The translations under genes were made by a program, and so were the position numbers. From DAOVVL01 sp965603095 (GTDB lineage Bacteria; Pseudomonadota; Alphaproteobacteria; Rhodospirillales; Magnetovibrionaceae): a stretch of DNA of 39,492 bases. Of this stretch, positions 1 through 7,208 are shown one piece after another. Where the stretch lies: assembly GCA_965603095.1 (NCBI GenBank), contig CBFDBQ010000014.1, forward strand, positions 1-39,492, given 5' to 3'. The notes under the pieces were generated by a model. The model searched no databases and was not told the DNA's origin. It was given only the letters and a program-made list of their open reading frames with translations. Position 1 is the stretch's first letter, and every line of letters begins with the position of its first letter.

Positions 1-473
1 CAGAAAGGTACTGTCAGACCAAATTGGATTGCTGAGGTTATCGGAGTCGGCATAATGTCCGAATTGGGTCAGAAGCGGACGTAAATACCAGCTTTCAAAA
101 TGGTCCGCTATATGGCGCATAACTGACATTCCTGCACAGAACCAGTAGATCGATAAGTGGTCTATATTATATAAATACCTGCAGATTCAATTCTCGGTGG
201 TTGCGTGCCCCCGCAACCAAAATAAGCCCGTAACCTTAGGTAGGTTGCGGGCTTTTTGTTTGTTCGGATTTTGGTGGTGGGTGCGCCATGTAAGCACCGT
301 GTAAGCAGATTAGATCCACCTCTAGCAAATATAGACATATGTACGATGTAGGTATGCGTTAATTGCATGGCTCGGATATCGAATGACCATACTTCACTTA
401 CTGGGTTTGGGTCTATGTTCTCCTTCAACTAAAAATAGAACATGCCACTAAAAAATTTAAAGGAGTTGGCGTC
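1..473. other. Non-coding left edge with three hairpins
   Basis: No convincing gene is seen here. The first 84 bases are open in one frame and end in TAA, so a gene tail cannot be excluded, but the 27 codons resemble nothing I know. A hairpin pairs 55-61 (ATGTCCG) with 76-82 (CGGACGT). It resembles a degenerate copy of the TGTCCG...CGGACA intergenic repeat that I recall from other marine proteobacteria. A second hairpin pairs 199-205 with 212-218 (GGTTGCG/CGCAACC). A third, at 225-253, is listed separately as a terminator. Confidence 0.5.
225..261 (+). terminator. Rho-independent terminator
   Basis: An 11-bp stem pairs 225-235 with 243-253 (one G-T wobble) around a 7-base loop and is followed by a T-rich run (TTTTTGTTTG). 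It would end transcription entering from the left edge of the window, implying an RNA or gene whose body lies mostly outside. Confidence 0.7.
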
Positions 474-785
474 ATGAATTCAAGAGAAATAACTATTCCC
501 GCAGGATCAATCCATGCTTTTGTCGGTGCTTTAATGGGCATTTTTAAAAATGGTGCAACCGCTATTCGCAAGGAGCTTAAATATCGCTCTGATATACGTG
601 TGCTACATTCCTTAAGCGACATAATTTTGGATGATATGGGCATTCATCGTTATGAAATTGAAAGCATCGTGCGCAAGAAGGCTGTATTGGAAAATGTTCC
701 AGCCGCAACCGCACTAGCAGATGTGGTCAAATTCCCAACCAATAAAACATTTTCATCTAATGAAAAACATGCCGCCGCCGCTTAA
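474..785 (+). CDS. DUF1127 domain protein
   Basis: A 103-residue soluble protein. The middle (about residues 34-67) carries the DUF1127 (YjiS-like) pattern: basic residues, then Leu-Ser-Asp, Leu-x-Asp-Met-Gly-Ile and a following Arg. DUF1127 proteins are common in alphaproteobacteria. Some are arginine-rich small proteins tied to phosphate or carbon metabolism and RNA binding, but the role of this longer form is not known. The start is supported by an AAAGGAG ribosome site about 9 bases before the ATG. The Ala/Lys/His-rich C terminus is probably disordered. It is monocistronic and followed at once by a strong terminator. Confidence 0.8.
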   Translation: MNSREITIPAGSIHAFVGALMGIFKNGATAIRKELKYRSDIRVLHSLSDIILDDMGIHRYEIESIVRKKAVLENVPAATALADVVKFPTNKTFSSNEKHAAAA

Positions 786-812
786 ATATTGCTGGACTGT
801 GACTGAAACATT

Positions 813-851
813 AAGGGTCGGCGTTTATTTGAGCGTCGGCCCTTATTATTT
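813..851 (+). terminator. Rho-independent terminator of the DUF1127 gene
   Basis: An 11-bp stem with two G-T wobbles pairs 813-823 with 834-844 (AAGGGTCGGCG / CGTCGGCCCTT) and is followed by ATTATTTT. It lies 28 bases after the stop codon. Confidence 0.75.
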
Positions 852-870
852 TAAATAAGCATGATGAACG

Positions 871-975
871 CATGCCGATGAAATCGGTTATTGTCAGGGT
901 TTCGTTGAAAAGCAGATAGGCTTCGACGGCGACCACTGGCGGCACAAGATAAAATAGACTGGCTACCATTGCCCG
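871..975 (-). pseudogene. Remnant of an EamA/DMT transporter C-terminal domain
   Basis: On the minus strand about 35 codons read as the end of an EamA transporter: an Ala-Ser-Leu-Phe-Tyr-Leu-Val-Pro-Pro helix start, a following Val-Ala-Val-Glu-Ala segment, then Glu-Thr-Leu-Thr-Ile-Thr-Asp-Phe-Ile-Gly-Met. That is the usual turn between the last two membrane helices. Reading frame extends from 1116 to 811, but the flanks do not resemble a transporter and the last helix is missing. I take this as a decayed fragment rather than a working gene. An intact EamA gene lies at 2472-3398, but the two sequences are not close copies. Confidence 0.5.
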
Positions 976-1080
976 TGCCGGGGAACTTGGCTCCCCAGCG
1001 GTTGAATTTGACGTAACCATATGCGGTGAAATTCGCTTAAGTTCGCTTAAAATATCCAGATGAGACGCGGTGGTTTCCCC

Positions 1081-1108
1081 TTGACTTTTCCAGATAATGC
1101 TGTATATA
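1081..1108 (+). promoter_or_regulatory. Candidate sigma-70 promoter for the cold-shock gene
   Basis: TTGACT at 1081-1086 and TATATA at 1103-1108 are separated by 16 bases. A start near 1115 would give a leader of about 145 bases before the cold-shock ATG at 1259, as in cspA-type messages whose long leader responds to temperature. This is pattern-based only. Confidence 0.4.
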
Positions 1109-1258
1109 CACCCCATACGTCTTATATTTGTTTTATGTTACATGAACAATCGGTACGCCGGTTAGCTTATATATCCCCTAACATTTTGAGCGTTAAACCA
1201 ACCGCCCGCCACATAATGTGAGGTGCGGAACACTTATTTATTGTTAGAGGAAATGACA

Positions 1259-1468
1259 ATGACCACAGGTACTGTAAAATTTTTTAATTCCGCAAAAGGC
1301 TTTGGCTTTATCGAACCAGAAGATGGTTCAAAAGACGCCTTTGTTCACATTTCAGCCGTAGAAAAAGCTGGAATGGGTTCGCTTAGCGAAGGACAAAAGG
1401 TTAATTATGAGCTCCAAGCTGGGCAGAACGGCAAAGAATCAGCCGAAAACCTTACGCTCGCTGAATAA
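1259..1468 (+). CDS. Cold-shock protein (CspA family)
   Basis: A 69-residue single cold-shock domain that binds single-stranded RNA and DNA and is thought to melt message structure. RNP1 (Lys-Gly-Phe-Gly-Phe-Ile) is at residues 13-18 and RNP2 (Phe-Val-His-Ile-Ser) at 28-32, and the length is typical for the family. Open frame begins at a GTG at 1223, and another ATG lies at 1253. I chose ATG 1259 because AGAGG at 1246-1250 is then 8 bases away and the product starts Met-Thr-Thr-Gly-Thr-Val-Lys, the normal family start. It has a long leader and its own terminator. Whether it is truly cold-induced cannot be told from sequence. Confidence 0.93.
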   Translation: MTTGTVKFFNSAKGFGFIEPEDGSKDAFVHISAVEKAGMGSLSEGQKVNYELQAGQNGKESAENLTLAE

Positions 1469-1479
1469 GCAGGCTTAGC

Positions 1480-1512
1480 ACCGCCCTCAACTTTTGTTGG
1501 GGGCGGTTGCTT
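1480..1512 (+). terminator. Terminator of the cold-shock gene
   Basis: A 12-bp stem pairs 1480-1491 (ACCGCCCTCAAC) with 1496-1507 (GTTGGGGGCGGT), with one T-G wobble and a 4-base TTTT loop. The trailing sequence (TGCTTAATACT) is only weakly T-rich. Confidence 0.65.
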
Positions 1513-1595
1513 AATACTATCATTAGCGCGCTTCAACTGTATTTCTGGGCCGCATTTCCACTCCTGATGTTTTAAATGAAAATATAGGATGCCAA

Positions 1596-1763
1596 ATGTT
1601 TATGATCGAAAAATCTAGTGCAGAAGAACAGGTCGCCGCGAGCCAAAGAAAGCGTATGCGTATCGAAGAAGAAAAAGAACTTATACGCCAAGAGAAAGCA
1701 GAAAAGGTGGCGCGTTTGCGCACCTTGCGGCTAGCCAAAAAAGCGGCCGATAAAAAAGCTTAG
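1596..1763 (+). CDS. Small charged helical protein, function unknown
   Basis: A 55-residue protein starting Met-Phe-Met-Ile-Glu-Lys. Almost the whole body is Glu, Lys, Arg, Gln and Ala with heptad-like spacing of Leu, Val and Ile, so it should form one long helix or a coiled coil. The C terminus is a run of Arg-Leu-Arg-Thr-Leu-Arg-Leu-Ala-Lys-Lys. AGGA at 1586-1589 sits 6 bases before ATG 1596; an ATG at 1602 is an alternative. The reverse-strand open frame over the same bases has no plausible family features. Similar short basic helical proteins occur in other alphaproteobacteria as far as I recall, but I assign no function. Confidence 0.6.
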   Translation: MFMIEKSSAEEQVAASQRKRMRIEEEKELIRQEKAEKVARLRTLRLAKKAADKKA

Positions 1764-1951
1764 AACTCGAACATCAACTAACTCATGCCAACTGAAGCTA
1801 AATGATGGCGCGCTAGCGCCGCCACCCGATGGCTGAGCCTGCTGGCTCTGTCGGTCCAACTTTCCAGAAAGCATAATAATCACAACCAACGACGCATCCG
1901 GCCGCGCTTAGAAGTGCCAGCTGTTGATGCTTTTAAATTTAAGGAAATATA

Positions 1952-2131
1952 ATGAATAACGCACAACTATTTTTAATAACATACGGTCTGCATAATTTCG
2001 TGACGCATACCGAAGCAAATGCAAAGCATGCCTTCTTCATCAGAGGATCGGAAAGTTTGCATATGATTAGCCATGCAAAACACCTCATCAAGGAAATGTT
2101 TCGCGAACCCGCCGATATACAAGTAGTATAA
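1952..2131 (+). CDS. Small hypothetical protein (59 aa)
   Basis: A 59-residue open frame. AAGGAA at 1941-1946 lies 5 bases before its ATG. The product is mixed hydrophobic and polar, with a His-rich stretch around residues 39-44 (Ile-Ser-His-Ala-Lys-His), and has no signal peptide or clear membrane segment. It lies in tandem between two other small genes on the same strand. No family recognised. The upstream gap 1764-1951 contains one compact palindrome (GGCGC-GCTA-GCGCC near 1804-1817) and no other feature seen. Confidence 0.55.
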   Translation: MNNAQLFLITYGLHNFVTHTEANAKHAFFIRGSESLHMISHAKHLIKEMFREPADIQVV

Positions 2132-2177
2132 CCTCAGACCAGTCCGCATCCCTTAACGTTTAGATGGAGACCGAGCA

Positions 2178-2408
2178 ATGTCTCGCAAGAAACCAAAAGG
2201 CAAAAGCGCCGCATTTACGATGTTTAACGTAACCTACGAAGACGGTACGGTAACTTCAAACCGTCGCGTGGCAAGCGAACTGCTTGATCAATCTTTTGGC
2301 GAAGGTATTGTGGAGCTAGCACGCTCGGCCATCCAGGACCAGGACAATGAGATATCCCAACGATCTAATCAGCGCCGCGCCAAAATAAAATCTATCACGC
2401 AAGCTTAG
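2178..2408 (+). CDS. Hypothetical protein (76 aa)
   Basis: A 76-residue soluble basic protein with a Lys/Arg-rich N terminus, a short beta-like stretch (Phe-Asn-Val-Thr-Tyr-Glu-Asp-Gly-Thr, residues 16-24) and a helical C-terminal half rich in Gln, Arg and Asp. GGAG at 2166-2169 is 8 bases before ATG 2178. It is 46 bases after the 59-residue gene and may share its transcript. No family recognised with confidence. Confidence 0.6.
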   Translation: MSRKKPKGKSAAFTMFNVTYEDGTVTSNRRVASELLDQSFGEGIVELARSAIQDQDNEISQRSNQRRAKIKSITQA

Positions 2409-2471
2409 GGTAATTAGCTGGGAATATTAAGCTGGCGTGCCTTTAGTCGGAAGCAGGTGAGGGGGGATTTT

Positions 2472-3398
2472 GTGAGCGAAAAACACACCATCAACAAATC
2501 GATGACTTTATTTGAATGGGGCCTGCTGGTCACGTTGTCGGTCTTGTGGGGCGGGTCGTTCTTTTTCAACGGTGTGGCTGTTCGTGAGCTTCCAACCCTA
2601 ACCGTTGTTGTCAGTCGAGTGGCCTTGGGCGCAATGTTGCTTTTGGTGGTAATTCGATTAATGGGTCAGCGCATGCCTATGGAAGGGCGCATTTGGCGCG
2701 CTTTTTTCGCCATGGGATTTTTAAATAATGTCATACCGTTCACCTTGATTGTTTGGGGGCAGGCCCATGTGGCATCTGGCGTTGCATCCATTCTCAATGC
2801 AACGACCCCCTTGTTCACGGTAATGGTTGCCCATTTTCTTACCTCGGATGAAAAAATGACCAAGGGTCGTTTGCTTGGGGTTGGCTTGGGGTTTATCGGG
2901 GTGGTTGTTATGATCGGCAAGGATTCATTCCATGATTTTGGTCTAGATCTTTTGGCACCGTTGGCAATTATTTGTGCGGCTTTGTCCTATGCTTTTGCTG
3001 GGGTCTATGGCCGCCGCTTTAAAGACTTTGGTGTAACCCCTATGGCAACGGCCACAGGACAGGTCGTAGCGTCTAGCATAATTCTTGTTCCGGTGATGAT
3101 AGTGGTAGACCAACCTTGGAACTTGCCCATGCCAAGCATGGCTGTCTCGGGGGCATTGTTGGGGTTGGCCGTATTATCGACAGCCTTGGCCTATGTTATT
3201 TATTTTCGAATCCTAGCAACTGCGGGTGCGACGAATATACTGCTGGTTACATTTTTGGTTCCGGTTAGTGCAATTTTGTTAGGCATTGGTGTGTTAGACG
3301 AAATTCTCTTGCCCAAGCACATGGCGGGCATGGCGTTAATCGGTTTGGGGTTGGCGGCAATTGACGGGCGACTATGGGCCAAGGTTTCGGCAAAATAA
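2472..3398 (+). CDS. EamA/DMT-family permease
   Basis: A 308-residue inner-membrane protein of the drug/metabolite transporter superfamily with two tandem EamA halves and about ten helices. The first half begins Leu-Trp-Gly-Gly-Ser-Phe-Phe-Phe-Asn-Gly-Val-Ala near residue 25. The second ends with the family pattern Thr-Ala-Leu-Ala-Tyr-Val-Ile-Tyr-Phe, later Leu-Val-Pro-Val and Asp-Glu. The substrate cannot be predicted. Start: GTG 2472 has a purine-rich AGGGGGGA just upstream; GTG 2457 in the same frame would add five residues and is less well placed. No regulator or pathway gene sits beside it. Confidence 0.88.
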   Translation: MSEKHTINKSMTLFEWGLLVTLSVLWGGSFFFNGVAVRELPTLTVVVSRVALGAMLLLVVIRLMGQRMPMEGRIWRAFFAMGFLNNVIPFTLIVWGQAHVASGVASILNATTPLFTVMVAHFLTSDEKMTKGRLLGVGLGFIGVVVMIGKDSFHDFGLDLLAPLAIICAALSYAFAGVYGRRFKDFGVTPMATATGQVVASSIILVPVMIVVDQPWNLPMPSMAVSGALLGLAVLSTALAYVIYFRILATAGATNILLVTFLVPVSAILLGIGVLDEILLPKHMAGMALIGLGLAAIDGRLWAKVSAK

Positions 3399-3439
3399 TC
3401 GCTAATTTAGAGTGGCCATTTTTTGTTATGTTCAGTTAC

Positions 3440-4062
3440 TTAATCTGGCTTCGATGCAATAATAAACACCGCCTTGTCTTTTCCTGGCTGCCATTGGTAA
3501 TCAACCATAAAGCCAGCGTTGGTTAGGCATTTTACCAGCTCATCGGTTGTAAAGAATTTTACCAACGGCAACAGGCCAATAAACTGGCCAATGGCCAATA
3601 TCCACTCTAACACGAAGTTTGCGCCACCAAGGCAGGTTGTCGATGTTATAAAAATCCCGCCTGGTTTTAAAATTCTAAACACATCGTCAACAACGGCTTC
3701 TTTATTTTCTAGTAGATGCAAAATACTGTGCCCCATCACTGCATCATAGGTTTTATCGGATATATCTAAATCCTCTATAGCGGCTTGTTCGAACGAAACG
3801 TTCGTAATTCCATCTTTTTTGGCCTTTTCTTTTGCAATTTTCACCATATTGCTGAACCATCAATGGCCCGGATGTTGTTAACGAACGGCGCGTGAGTAAG
3901 CGCCGTTGTGCCGGTGCCGCAACCAAACTCCAGCACTTCCATGTTGGGCTTTAGACGTTCCTGCGTGAGCTTTAACTTGTTTTGATAAGATGCCTCATCA
4001 CCAACTTTTTGTTTCGCATATCGTTTTGCGTGCCATTCCCAAAATCTGCTTAATTTAGCCAT
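3440..4062 (-). pseudogene. Class I SAM-dependent methyltransferase, frameshifted
   Basis: Two overlapping minus-strand frames (4062 to 3841 and 3847 to 3440) together make one methyltransferase of about 207 residues. The first holds motif I (Leu-Glu-Phe-Gly-Cys-Gly-Thr-Gly-Thr-Thr) and ends Ala-Ile-Asp-Gly-Ser-Ala, then runs into a stop. The second continues with Met-Val-Lys-Ile-Ala-Lys-Glu-Lys-Ala, exactly what should follow, and later Leu-Lys-Pro-Gly-Gly. Restoring one A in GCAATATGG (near 3850) gives Ala-Asn-Met and reconnects the frames, so a single-base deletion or a sequence error explains it. The ATG overlaps the end of the TetR gene by 8 bases, which implies coupled translation. Substrate unknown. 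Confidence 0.8.
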
Positions 4063-4732
4063 TGTTTTTTTCCAGTTTTGTGTTGGAGTAAATACCGCGT
4101 ATTCCCTTTTCTGACATATGTTTGTAGGCGTTCACAATTGCTTTTCCTTCATCGCTACCCACAGTTATGGCAAGTCGCACGGTTGCTTCGCCAAGATTCA
4201 TAATTAAAAAAGTTGTTGTAAAATAATCTTCTGCTGATGAGACGGGATTAATTCGTTTTATGGCCTCAGCCAATACCATTCCATTTGCCCGGCTATCATC
4301 AAGCTCAATATCTCTTAATGCCTTGTCGGCTGATGTGGCGGTACGAATGTCGCGAATTACAGGCTCGGCAAGAAAGTATTCATAATAATCGTCAAATAGT
4401 TTTCCAAATGCATCGCATAGCTCATCAATGGTTTTTGCTTCAGCTAACCCGTCCACAATGTACTTGTGACATTCACCGTTATAGTGCTCGGCCAAGGTTC
4501 TTATTATTGCCGTTTTGTCAGGAAAATACTGATACAGCGACCCGATTGAAACATCAGCCCGTTCGGCTACCTCGCTCATTCTGAGGGCGTCACTCCCCAC
4601 CTCGGAGATTATTTCTGTGGCACATTTCAGCATGCGATCCACACGCTCACGGCTTCGCTTCTGGCTTGGCGTTCTCCGCAAGGAGGTCTTATTTTTTGGT
4701 ATATTGTTTAAAATCAATGTGTTGTCAGTCAT
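4055..4732 (-). CDS. TetR/AcrR-family transcriptional regulator
   Basis: A 225-residue repressor-type protein. The N-terminal helix-turn-helix (about residues 30-75) has the family core Arg-Met-Ser-Glu-Val-Ala-Glu-Arg-Ala-Asp-Val-Ser-Ile-Gly-Ser-Leu-Tyr-Gln-Tyr-Phe. The C-terminal ligand-binding part is not similar to anything I can name. Start ATG 4732 has AGGG 5 bases upstream; a TTG six codons earlier is a poor alternative. It is co-transcribed with the methyltransferase and divergent from the DUF4345 gene, with a palindrome between them, so self-regulation and control of both neighbours is likely. Confidence 0.9.
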   Translation of the reverse strand: MTDNTLILNNIPKNKTSLRRTPSQKRSRERVDRMLKCATEIISEVGSDALRMSEVAERADVSIGSLYQYFPDKTAIIRTLAEHYNGECHKYIVDGLAEAKTIDELCDAFGKLFDDYYEYFLAEPVIRDIRTATSADKALRDIELDDSRANGMVLAEAIKRINPVSSAEDYFTTTFLIMNLGEATVRLAITVGSDEGKAIVNAYKHMSEKGIRGIYSNTKLEKNNG

Positions 4733-4774
4733 ATGGCACCCTAAATCCAACTTGGCATTTTATTTGTTGACTTA

Positions 4775-4823
4775 GATAATATGAGGGTTTATCACATTAG
4801 TCAATATGAGGAATACTCATATT
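4775..4823. promoter_or_regulatory. Probable TetR operator region
   Basis: A perfect inverted repeat with 8-bp arms, AATATGAG (4803-4810) and CTCATATT (4816-4823), abuts and slightly overlaps the -35 of the minus-strand promoter. A second copy of AATATGAGG lies at 4778-4786, over the -10, inside a shorter palindrome GATAA...TTATC (4775-4793). Two such elements in the divergent tetR / DUF4345 region fit an autoregulated operator. That TetR binds here is inference. Confidence 0.55.
4776..4804 (-). promoter_or_regulatory. Promoter of the tetR-methyltransferase unit
   Basis: On the minus strand TTGACT (4804-4799) and TATTAT (4781-4776) are separated by 17 bases, close to the sigma-70 consensus. 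The predicted transcript starts near 4769, giving a leader of about 37 bases before ATG 4732. Confidence 0.65.
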
Positions 4824-4896
4824 TTAAGAATCTATTGCAAATGGGTTCAGCAAAACGAAATCGCTAATTAACAACTTAAAAGAAGGAATAGCCAAA

Positions 4897-5313
4897 ATGA
4901 AAAACCGAAAAACAGTCATAGCCCTACTCGCAACGGCAGGATTGATAGCCGCTGGCATAGGCGGGTCTATTTTGTTCACGCCGGAAGAATTTTATGGAGC
5001 CTACAATATAAATCTTGGCGGCAATGTTAACCTGCTTAGCGACATAAGGGCCATGGGCGGCGCTTTGTTAATTGCCGGAATATTGATGTTAGCTGGCGTT
5101 TTTGTGCCCAATTTTACCTTTACCTCTATGGTGATTGCCGCAGCAACGTATTTGTCTTATGGCACATCAAGGATTATTGGCATGACTGTCGACGGCATGC
5201 CGGAATCGGTGATGGTGGCCGCTGCGGGGCTGGAGCTTGTTATTGGCATGGCTGCATTGGCTACTCTTTTTAAATTTAGCAAAACCATTTCTCAAAACGC
5301 ATTAGGAGCTTAA
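4897..5313 (+). CDS. DUF4345 family membrane protein
   Basis: A 138-residue inner-membrane protein with four hydrophobic segments (about residues 7-27, 53-70, 76-95 and 104-127). The pattern Thr-Pro-Glu-Glu-Phe-Tyr, then Asn-Leu-Leu-Ser-Asp-Ile-Arg-Ala-Met-Gly-Gly matches DUF4345, whose function is unknown. AAGGAA lies about 9 bases before the ATG. It is transcribed divergently from the TetR gene and shares its operator region, so it is probably the main target of that regulator. Confidence 0.78.
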   Translation: MKNRKTVIALLATAGLIAAGIGGSILFTPEEFYGAYNINLGGNVNLLSDIRAMGGALLIAGILMLAGVFVPNFTFTSMVIAAATYLSYGTSRIIGMTVDGMPESVMVAAAGLELVIGMAALATLFKFSKTISQNALGA

Positions 5314-5358
5314 GCGTACGCTAAAATTTGAACCCAACCCCCTTAGTAGCCATTATTA

Positions 5359-5385
5359 AAACCCCGTCTCAATGAGGCGGGGTTT
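5359..5385. terminator. Hairpin after the DUF4345 gene
   Basis: A 12-bp stem with one wobble pairs 5359-5370 with 5374-5385 (AAACCCCGTCTC / GAGGCGGGGTTT) around a 3-base loop. The plus-strand trailer is G-rich after TTT, so it is an imperfect intrinsic terminator in that direction; the T-rich trailer is on the minus strand. Confidence 0.5.
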
Positions 5386-5450
5386 GGGGGGGTAGGTGGC
5401 CAGCAAAACCTGTGCAAAGGCTAGTTTTCCGCCATTTTTCTCCGTTTTTT

Positions 5451-5480
5451 TTGATTTATTTGGCCAATACGTGCTATTTT
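5451..5480 (+). promoter_or_regulatory. Candidate promoter of the first TRAP operon
   Basis: TTGATT at 5451-5456 and TATTTT at 5475-5480 are separated by 18 bases, about 46 bases before the dctP-like start codon at 5527. Confidence 0.4.
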
Positions 5481-5526
5481 CTTAAATTCATTGGATAGAT
5501 ACACACAGCAATCTAGGGGGCGATAA

Positions 5527-6573
5527 ATGTCTAAAACTTTGAAACTCGCCGCTGTTGGTGTTTTGGCTCTTGGTCTGATGGGCGGTGTTTCTTACATCGC
5601 CAATGCAGCAGAAGATGTAATTACCTTGAAACTTCATCATTTTCTTCCGCCTGTGACGCATGGACACAAAAACATGCTTGTTCCGTGGGCCGATAAGGTA
5701 ATGAAGGAATCGGGTGGGCGCATAAAGATAGATATCTATCCCGCCATGCAACTGGGTGGAAAACCACCACAACTGGCTGACCAGGCACGTGATGGCGTAG
5801 TTGATATTGTGTGGACGCTACCGGGATACACCCCAGGTCGTTTCACCAAGACCGAAGTATTTGAATTGCCGTTCATGCACACCAGCACCAAAGCCACCAA
5901 TCAGGCGCTAGCCGAATATGTGCAAAAACATGGCGACGAATTTAAAGATTACAAACTCATTTCAATCCTTGTTCATGCTGGTCAGGCTTTTCACTCACAT
6001 GATCCAATTCGCACCGTTGCCGACCTTAGGGGGTTAAAAATTCGCACTCCTACGCGTACTGGCGGTTGGATGATTGAAGCCATGGACGCAACCCCGATTG
6101 GTGCACCGGTTCCGAAGATTCCGGAAATGCTGTCAAAGAAAATTGTTGATGCCGTATTAATTCCTTTTGAAGTGACCACGACGCTCAAGACATATGAGAT
6201 GGTGGATTATCACACCACATTGGGTGATCCCAAGGTTAAGCGCATTAATACATCAACCTTTATGATTGCTATGAATAAAGCTAGGTATGATAGCCTTCCT
6301 GCCGACCTGCAAAAGGTTATCGACAATAACTCCGGCCCCGGTCTCGCTAAGTGGCTTGCCGAAATATGGGATGCTGCCGAAGAAATAGGAATTGCCAAAG
6401 CGGCACAATCAGGTGAACTCATTGTTATGTCGGCTGAAGAAACGGCCAAACTCCGCGTTATGACCGAAAAGCCGGTTACCGACCACTGGATCGCAGAAAT
6501 GAACGAAAAAGGCATTGATGGCACCGCATTGGTTGAAGAAGCCCGCGCGCTACTTGCTAAATATTCCAACTAA
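5527..6573 (+). CDS. TRAP transporter solute-binding protein (DctP family)
   Basis: A 348-residue periplasmic binding protein. A Sec signal peptide covers about residues 1-28, with a likely cut after Ala-Asn-Ala. The DctP fold is indicated by Leu-Gly-Gly-Lys-Pro-Pro-Gln-Leu near 76-83, then Ala-Asp-Leu-Arg-Gly-Leu-Lys-Ile-Arg at 165-173. The last Arg is at the position that usually binds the substrate carboxylate. AGGGGG lies 6 bases before the ATG. It heads a P-Q-M operon whose membrane genes follow after 92 bases. Substrate not predictable beyond probably an organic acid. Confidence 0.92.
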   Translation: MSKTLKLAAVGVLALGLMGGVSYIANAAEDVITLKLHHFLPPVTHGHKNMLVPWADKVMKESGGRIKIDIYPAMQLGGKPPQLADQARDGVVDIVWTLPGYTPGRFTKTEVFELPFMHTSTKATNQALAEYVQKHGDEFKDYKLISILVHAGQAFHSHDPIRTVADLRGLKIRTPTRTGGWMIEAMDATPIGAPVPKIPEMLSKKIVDAVLIPFEVTTTLKTYEMVDYHTTLGDPKVKRINTSTFMIAMNKARYDSLPADLQKVIDNNSGPGLAKWLAEIWDAAEEIGIAKAAQSGELIVMSAEETAKLRVMTEKPVTDHWIAEMNEKGIDGTALVEEARALLAKYSN

Positions 6574-6665
6574 TTAGTCCGACCTTGACGCGGGACCCAG
6601 GTGCTGGCTTGATGCCAATACCTTAGTCACGCGTTAATTTTTCAAGCACCTTTGAGAAACTGTTC

Positions 6666-7208
6666 ATGAGCGATGCCACCACCGAAACCACAACTCTACA
6701 ATCTGACCCCGATATAAATTCGGAAATGGCCATCGGGCGGGCTTTGCACTTTGCTTCATATATATTTGCCATGCTGGGCGGTTTGATAATGACCGCATTA
6801 ACGGTCATGACAGTGGTTAGTGTTATCGGTCGCTGGTTGTTCTCCGCTCCAATATTTGGGGATTTTGAATTGGTGGAACTGGGAACAGCAGTTTCGGTAT
6901 TTTTGTTTTTGCCTTATTGCCACATGAACCGGGGTAACGTGATTGTTGATTTGTTTCTCGCGTGGACCCCAAAAACAGTTCAGACCATATTTGATATTTT
7001 AGGCTCCATTGCACTTTCCGCAATTGCTGGGTTGCTGGCGTGGCGCATGACCATCGGCGGTTTCGATATGTTTGAATACAACGAAACCACATACATATTG
7101 GCGTTACCAGTATGGGGCGCATTTCCATTCGCTGTAGCATCACTAATATTACTTGCTTTGTGTGGTGCCTATACAGCCGTGCATGACGGCTTGAGGATAC
7201 TGCGGTGA
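6666..7208 (+). CDS. TRAP transporter small permease (DctQ family)
   Basis: A 180-residue inner-membrane protein with four hydrophobic helices. Its central sequence Gly-Asp-Phe-Glu-Leu-Val-Glu-Leu-Gly-Thr is the usual DctQ hallmark (about residues 60-69), and a His-Met-Asn-Arg-Gly turn follows. The start codon of the large permease gene overlaps its stop by 4 bases, so the two membrane subunits are translationally coupled. Confidence 0.9.
   Translation: MSDATTETTTLQSDPDINSEMAIGRALHFASYIFAMLGGLIMTALTVMTVVSVIGRWLFSAPIFGDFELVELGTAVSVFLFLPYCHMNRGNVIVDLFLAWTPKTVQTIFDILGSIALSAIAGLLAWRMTIGGFDMFEYNETTYILALPVWGAFPFAVASLILLALCGAYTAVHDGLRILR

Noticed and set aside
184..219. tRNA-like end (TTCAA followed by a CCGCAACCA tail)
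   Set aside because: No T-stem pairing around the TTCAATT and no other tRNA arms upstream.
3841..3856. Programmed frameshift in the methyltransferase
   Set aside because: The site has no slippery heptamer or obvious downstream structure; a single-base loss explains it more simply.
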